64,000 nucleotides of DNA, taken from positions 3,286,001-3,350,000 of the forward strand of contig NC_014364.1 in assembly GCF_000143985.1 (NCBI RefSeq), read 5' to 3'. This DNA comes from Sediminispirochaeta smaragdinae DSM 11293. Lineage in GTDB: Bacteria; Spirochaetota; Spirochaetia; DSM-16054; Sediminispirochaetaceae. Of this stretch, positions 60,857 through 64,000 are shown in pieces (the first letter of the stretch is position 1; each line of letters opens with the position of its first letter). The position numbers and the translations under genes are program-made. The notes below the pieces were generated by a model. That model did no database searches. It was not told the origin of the DNA and worked only from the letters and a program-made list of their open reading frames with translations.

Positions 60857-62302
60857 CTAATCCTCCCGACCAGGCTTCGGGGCTCCCATTGGATAGACGC
60901 CGGTGAAGCAGCCGGTACAAAACCCCATGGTACCCGAGAGGGCCTGGACAAGCCCTTCAACCGAGAGGAAGGCCAAAGAATCGGCACCGACCCGTCTGGC
61001 AAGCTCCTCGATATCGTATTTATTGCTAACCAGATCCTCCCGGTACGGTGTATCAATGCCGAAGTAGCAGGGAAAGGCCACGGGCGGGGCGGCAATTCTG
61101 ATATGAACTTCGGTGGCGCCCGCCCCTTTCAGCTTAGAAACAAGGGAGCGCATGGTTGTTCCCCGGACGATGGAATCGTCGATAAGGACAATACGCATTC
61201 CTTTGACAGCCTCTTTCAGGGCGTTGTGCTTCAAGGCGACCCGTCGCTCCCTGTCATCCTGATTCGGAGCAATAAAGGAGCGTCCCACATAGCGATTTTT
61301 TACCAGGGACATACCGTAGGGAATACCTGAAGCCTCGCTGAAACCGGCGGCGGCAGGAATCCCGGAATCGGGGACACCGGTGACAAGATCGGCCTTTACC
61401 GGGGCTTCCTTGAAAAGTTGATGACCGGAACGTACCCTGGCACCGTAGACCCCGATGCCGTCGATAACCGAATCTGGCCGGGCAAAGTAGATGTATTCGA
61501 AACTGCAGGTCCGCGTCTCGGTTTTTTCTTCCTGATTGCTGCCGGCAATACCTTCACCATCGGCCACAATGATTTCTCCCGGTTCAACATCCCGCAGAAA
61601 TTTTGCGCCTATGGCATCGAGAGCACAGGTTTCAGAGGAAACCACCCAATACTCTCCAAGTTCTCCCACACAGAGGGGTCGAATTCCGTTCTTATCCCGC
61701 GCCGCAATCAATTTGCCGTCGGCAAGCACCGCCAGAGCATAGGAACCCTGAACCGTTCGGACCGCATCCCGAACAGCCTCAAGAGCACTTTTTTTTGCAA
61801 GGCTCCTGGCAATCAGGTTGAGCATCACCTCCGAATCACTTTGCGTACGAAAAACGCTTCCCCCCTCTTCAAGGAGTTCCCGAAGAAGCTGAGAATTTAC
61901 CAAATTCCCGTTATGTGCCAGGGCAACCGCCCCTTTTTTTGTGTGAGCAACCAGAGGTTGGGCATTTTCGACCCCGCTTCCCCCGGTTGTGGAATACCGA
62001 ACATGGCCGAGAGCGACAGTCGCACCCTCTCTGTCGAGCCGCAGGACATCTCCTGAATCGATCAAAGAGGCGACAAGCCCTGCAGACTTTGCCACCTCGA
62101 TTCGAGCAGGATCCTCAAATCCGCCCAGAATAATCCCCGAGCTCTCCTGACCACGATGCTGGAGAGCCGTAAGACCTCCCAGCACTACATGCACGGGATC
62201 GACGGAAGGAGCGGAATCTTTTTTTGCGCAGACGGCGAATACCCCGCATTCTTCGTGCAGCTTATCATCCGCAGCTTCCACCGGAGCCAAAAGACTATTC
62301 AC
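60857..62302 (-). CDS. purF: amidophosphoribosyltransferase PurF
   Basis: The start is taken as GTG 62302, because GGAG lies seven bases before it; it overlaps the end of purC by eight bases. This gives a short pro-sequence followed by the catalytic Cys19 in [10 protein letters not shown], and a protein of 481 residues. It has [30 protein letters not shown], and the PRPP loop [17 protein letters not shown]. The C-terminal [11 protein letters not shown] resembles the Fe-S-type PurF of Bacillus, so it probably carries an oxygen-sensitive 4Fe-4S cluster. It catalyses the first committed purine step. Confidence 0.94.
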   Translation of the reverse strand: MNSLLAPVEAADDKLHEECGVFAVCAKKDSAPSVDPVHVVLGGLTALQHRGQESSGIILGGFEDPARIEVAKSAGLVASLIDSGDVLRLDREGATVALGHVRYSTTGGSGVENAQPLVAHTKKGAVALAHNGNLVNSQLLRELLEEGGSVFRTQSDSEVMLNLIARSLAKKSALEAVRDAVRTVQGSYALAVLADGKLIAARDKNGIRPLCVGELGEYWVVSSETCALDAIGAKFLRDVEPGEIIVADGEGIAGSNQEEKTETRTCSFEYIYFARPDSVIDGIGVYGARVRSGHQLFKEAPVKADLVTGVPDSGIPAAAGFSEASGIPYGMSLVKNRYVGRSFIAPNQDDRERRVALKHNALKEAVKGMRIVLIDDSIVRGTTMRSLVSKLKGAGATEVHIRIAAPPVAFPCYFGIDTPYREDLVSNKYDIEELARRVGADSLAFLSVEGLVQALSGTMGFCTGCFTGVYPMGAPKPGRED

Positions 62303-63008
62303 CAGCGTTCTCCATGCGGGAAAGAACCTCATGATAGGCATCTTCCACAGAACCAAGATCTCGTCGGAAGCGATCCTTGTCAAGCTTCTTTCCGGTGGCT
62401 GCATCCCAGAAACGACAGGTATCGGGACTGATCTCATCGGCGAGCAGCAGCCTACCATCGCTGGCCCGGCCGAACTCCAGCTTAAAATCGATCAGGGTAA
62501 TACCGATCTTCAGGAAAAAGGCGCTCAGCACCTCGTTTACCTTAGCAGCCATGTTGTAGATTGCCTTCAGCTCCTCGAAGGTGGTCAGACCGATGGCAAC
62601 GGCATGGTGATCATTAATAAGAGGGTCCCCAAGGTCGTCGTTTTTATAGCTGATTTCGAAAACCGTGGTCTTGAGTTCGGTTCCCTCCTCAAGGCCCAGT
62701 CGTTTTGCCATGCTTCCCGCCGCCTTGTTGCGGACAATCACCTCAACCGGTACAATCTCTACCTTACGGCAGAGCTGCTCCCGGGGGTTGATCTTTTCGA
62801 TAAAGTGGTTTTCAACCCCCTCCTTGGCAAGCAGGGTAAAAAGGAGCGTGGTGATGGCGTTATTCATCTCTCCCTTTCCGGTGATCGTACCCTTTTTCTC
62901 TCCATTGAATGCGGTTGCATCGTCCTTATATTCTACCAGTACAACCTCTGCATCATCGGTGGCGTACAACTTTTTGGCTTTTCCCTCATACAGCAGTTTT
63001 CCTTTCAT
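62295..63008 (-). CDS. purC: SAICAR synthetase
   Basis: A 237-residue enzyme, the normal length of PurC. It begins [18 protein letters not shown], then shows [31 protein letters not shown]-like [18 protein letters not shown], and [31 protein letters not shown]. It joins aspartate to CAIR with ATP. It lies between purE (four-base overlap at the upstream side) and purF (eight-base overlap), indicating close coupling in the operon. Confidence 0.96.
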   Translation of the reverse strand: MKGKLLYEGKAKKLYATDDAEVVLVEYKDDATAFNGEKKGTITGKGEMNNAITTLLFTLLAKEGVENHFIEKINPREQLCRKVEIVPVEVIVRNKAAGSMAKRLGLEEGTELKTTVFEISYKNDDLGDPLINDHHAVAIGLTTFEELKAIYNMAAKVNEVLSAFFLKIGITLIDFKLEFGRASDGRLLLADEISPDTCRFWDAATGKKLDKDRFRRDLGSVEDAYHEVLSRMENAGE

Positions 63009-63490
63009 TTCAAAACCTCCCCATGATATTGTGCAAGTAGTTTTTCTTTTTTTTCAGATCGATAGCCTGCCAGCGCTTTCCGCACCTTGACATCGGAAGA
63101 TCCGATGATGGCGGCGGCAAGAAGGGCCCCATTCGTTCCGTTGTCGATTCCCACGGTGGCTACAGGAATTCCCGGAGGCATCTGCAGCATCGACATGACC
63201 GCATCCATCCCCTCCATGGCCGCTGTTTTGGCTTTTAGCGGAATACCGACCACGGGAATCAAGGTTTTTGCCGCGATGACACCCGGAAGATGGGCCGACA
63301 AGCCCGCAGCGGCTATGATTACCTGACACCCCTTTTTCTCAAGGCCGGCAATATAGGAATCCAGGGCCTCTGGAGTCCGATGTGCCGAAAGGACCCTGGA
63401 CTCCCATTCGATGCCGAGGCTATCGAGGAGCTTTGCACAGCCCTCAAGCTGGGGAAGATCGGAACCGCTTCCCATGATGATTGCAACCAT
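63005..63490 (-). CDS. purE: N5-carboxyaminoimidazole ribonucleotide mutase PurE
   Basis: ATG 63490 ([18 protein letters not shown]) has GGAGG five to six bases upstream and gives a standard 161-residue protein; two earlier ATG codons exist. Motifs: [25 protein letters not shown] with the active histidine, and [25 protein letters not shown]. It converts N5-CAIR to CAIR. The separate PurK needed by this class is not in the window; TALTYPES of PurE that use CO2 directly also occur, so the class is undecided. It overlaps purC by four bases. Confidence 0.93.
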   Translation of the reverse strand: MVAIIMGSGSDLPQLEGCAKLLDSLGIEWESRVLSAHRTPEALDSYIAGLEKKGCQVIIAAAGLSAHLPGVIAAKTLIPVVGIPLKAKTAAMEGMDAVMSMLQMPPGIPVATVGIDNGTNGALLAAAIIGSSDVKVRKALAGYRSEKKEKLLAQYHGEVLK

Positions 63491-63513
63491 TCCATCCTCC
63501 ATACAGAAAAATC

Positions 63514-64000
63514 TTAGAGAAAATAATCGATCCCGGCACGAAAGATGGGCTGCCATCCGGCACCGGGGATATTTTTTGCAACATATCTTCCGCTTCGCTC
63601 GCTGTGGCCCATCTTTCCGAGGATCCGTCCATCGGGACTCAAAATGCCTTCGATACCTCGCATTGAACCGTTGGGATTATCGGGATAGTCCAAAGCAACA
63701 TGTCCCTCATTATCGCAGTAGCGGAAGGCAACCTGCCGATTCTGTTCGAGTTCGTCGAGCAGAGCCGCCGGCGCTACGAAACGCCCCTCCCCATGAGAGA
63801 CCGGAACCACCTGCAGATCGCCCGGCGACAAGAGTCTCATCCAAGGGCCGAGGTCGGATTCACAGCGGGTACCACAGTAGCGTGAAACGTGTCTGCCTAT
63901 CTGATTAGGGGCAAGAACAGGATCCCTCTCTCTTCTTGCCGTAATCCTGCCATAGGGTAAAAGTCCGGAGCGAACCAGGGCCTGAAAGCCGTTGCAGATA
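63514..64000 (-). CDS. purL: phosphoribosylformylglycinamidine synthase, glutaminase part (partial)
   Basis: The gene enters from beyond position 64000; only the C-terminal 161 codons are present. At the very edge is the nucleophile Cys in ICNGFQALVRSGLLPYG, followed by the conserved ALDYPDNPNGSMRGIEGI and GHSERSGRY. The His and Glu of the catalytic triad are in VPVSHGEGRF. This is the glutamine amidotransferase of FGAM synthase. Whether it is a separate PurQ or the C-terminal domain of a long PurL cannot be told here. It is the upstream neighbour of purE in the operon, 23 bases away. Confidence 0.88.
   Translation of the reverse strand, partial: ICNGFQALVRSGLLPYGRITARRERDPVLAPNQIGRHVSRYCGTRCESDLGPWMRLLSPGDLQVVPVSHGEGRFVAPAALLDELEQNRQVAFRYCDNEGHVALDYPDNPNGSMRGIEGILSPDGRILGKMGHSERSGRYVAKNIPGAGWQPIFRAGIDYFL

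Noticed and set aside
1-64000. tRNA, rRNA or known riboswitch
   Set aside because: I read the intergenic regions for cloverleaf or conserved RNA patterns and found none convincing; a dedicated RNA search was not possible.

Overview
The window reads as chromosomal DNA of a free-living, diderm spirochaete, probably of the Spirochaeta/Sediminispirochaeta type. This is inferred from a complete bacterial V-type ATPase operon, lipoproteins with loose lipoboxes, a small beta-barrel protein resembling Borrelia DUF3996 proteins, and a mixed fermentative gene set. Species identity cannot be proven from sequence reading alone.

Layout. 0-2 kb: the end of a GmhA-type sugar-phosphate isomerase, a small dicluster ferredoxin and a secreted DUF4384 protein. 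2.2-3.6 kb: an internally deleted IS21 element. 3.6-9.8 kb: a four-gene operon for cell-envelope proteins, led by a lipoprotein with ankyrin repeats, SH3 and a caspase domain carrying an EF-hand loop, followed by a coiled-coil membrane protein, an FN3 lipoprotein and a repeat-rich surface protein. 10.1-13.8 kb: a sugar-isomerase-fold protein with SufS, SufE and a helical protein. 13.9-26.1 kb: a LysR gene and a catabolic operon (iron alcohol dehydrogenase, aldehyde dehydrogenase, sugar-type ABC importer, broken URO-D-like gene, UGSC-related protein, FAD oxidoreductase, OFA-type MFS transporter). 26.3-35.7 kb: HflX, a dipeptidase, small membrane proteins, copper export (CopA/CopZ), a lone receiver domain and an M49-like metallopeptidase.

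35.9-40.3 kb is a visibly A+T-rich island. It holds a radical SAM/SPASM enzyme, a TetR regulator and a CmpB-HD membrane protein, with relics of IS3 and IS256 elements. The same operator-like sequence lies in front of all three genes. 40.4-51.7 kb: a K+ channel, a cyclic-nucleotide-binding protein, nine V-ATPase subunits, a Usp-like protein and a PTS IIA protein, apparently one transcription unit. 52-57.3 kb: GntP permease, cyclophilin, YqgE, an intact insertion sequence with perfect 22-bp inverted repeats, and a radical SAM protein. A 153-bp MITE-like element and one solitary end share those repeats. 57.3-64 kb: PduO adenosyltransferase and a purine operon (purL-purE-purC-purF-purM-purN/purD fusion) that runs off the right edge.

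The best candidates for undescribed biology are the caspase envelope operon, the TetR/radical SAM/CmpB-HD regulon, the UGSC-related catabolic operon, and the SufS-SufE-sugar-isomerase cluster.
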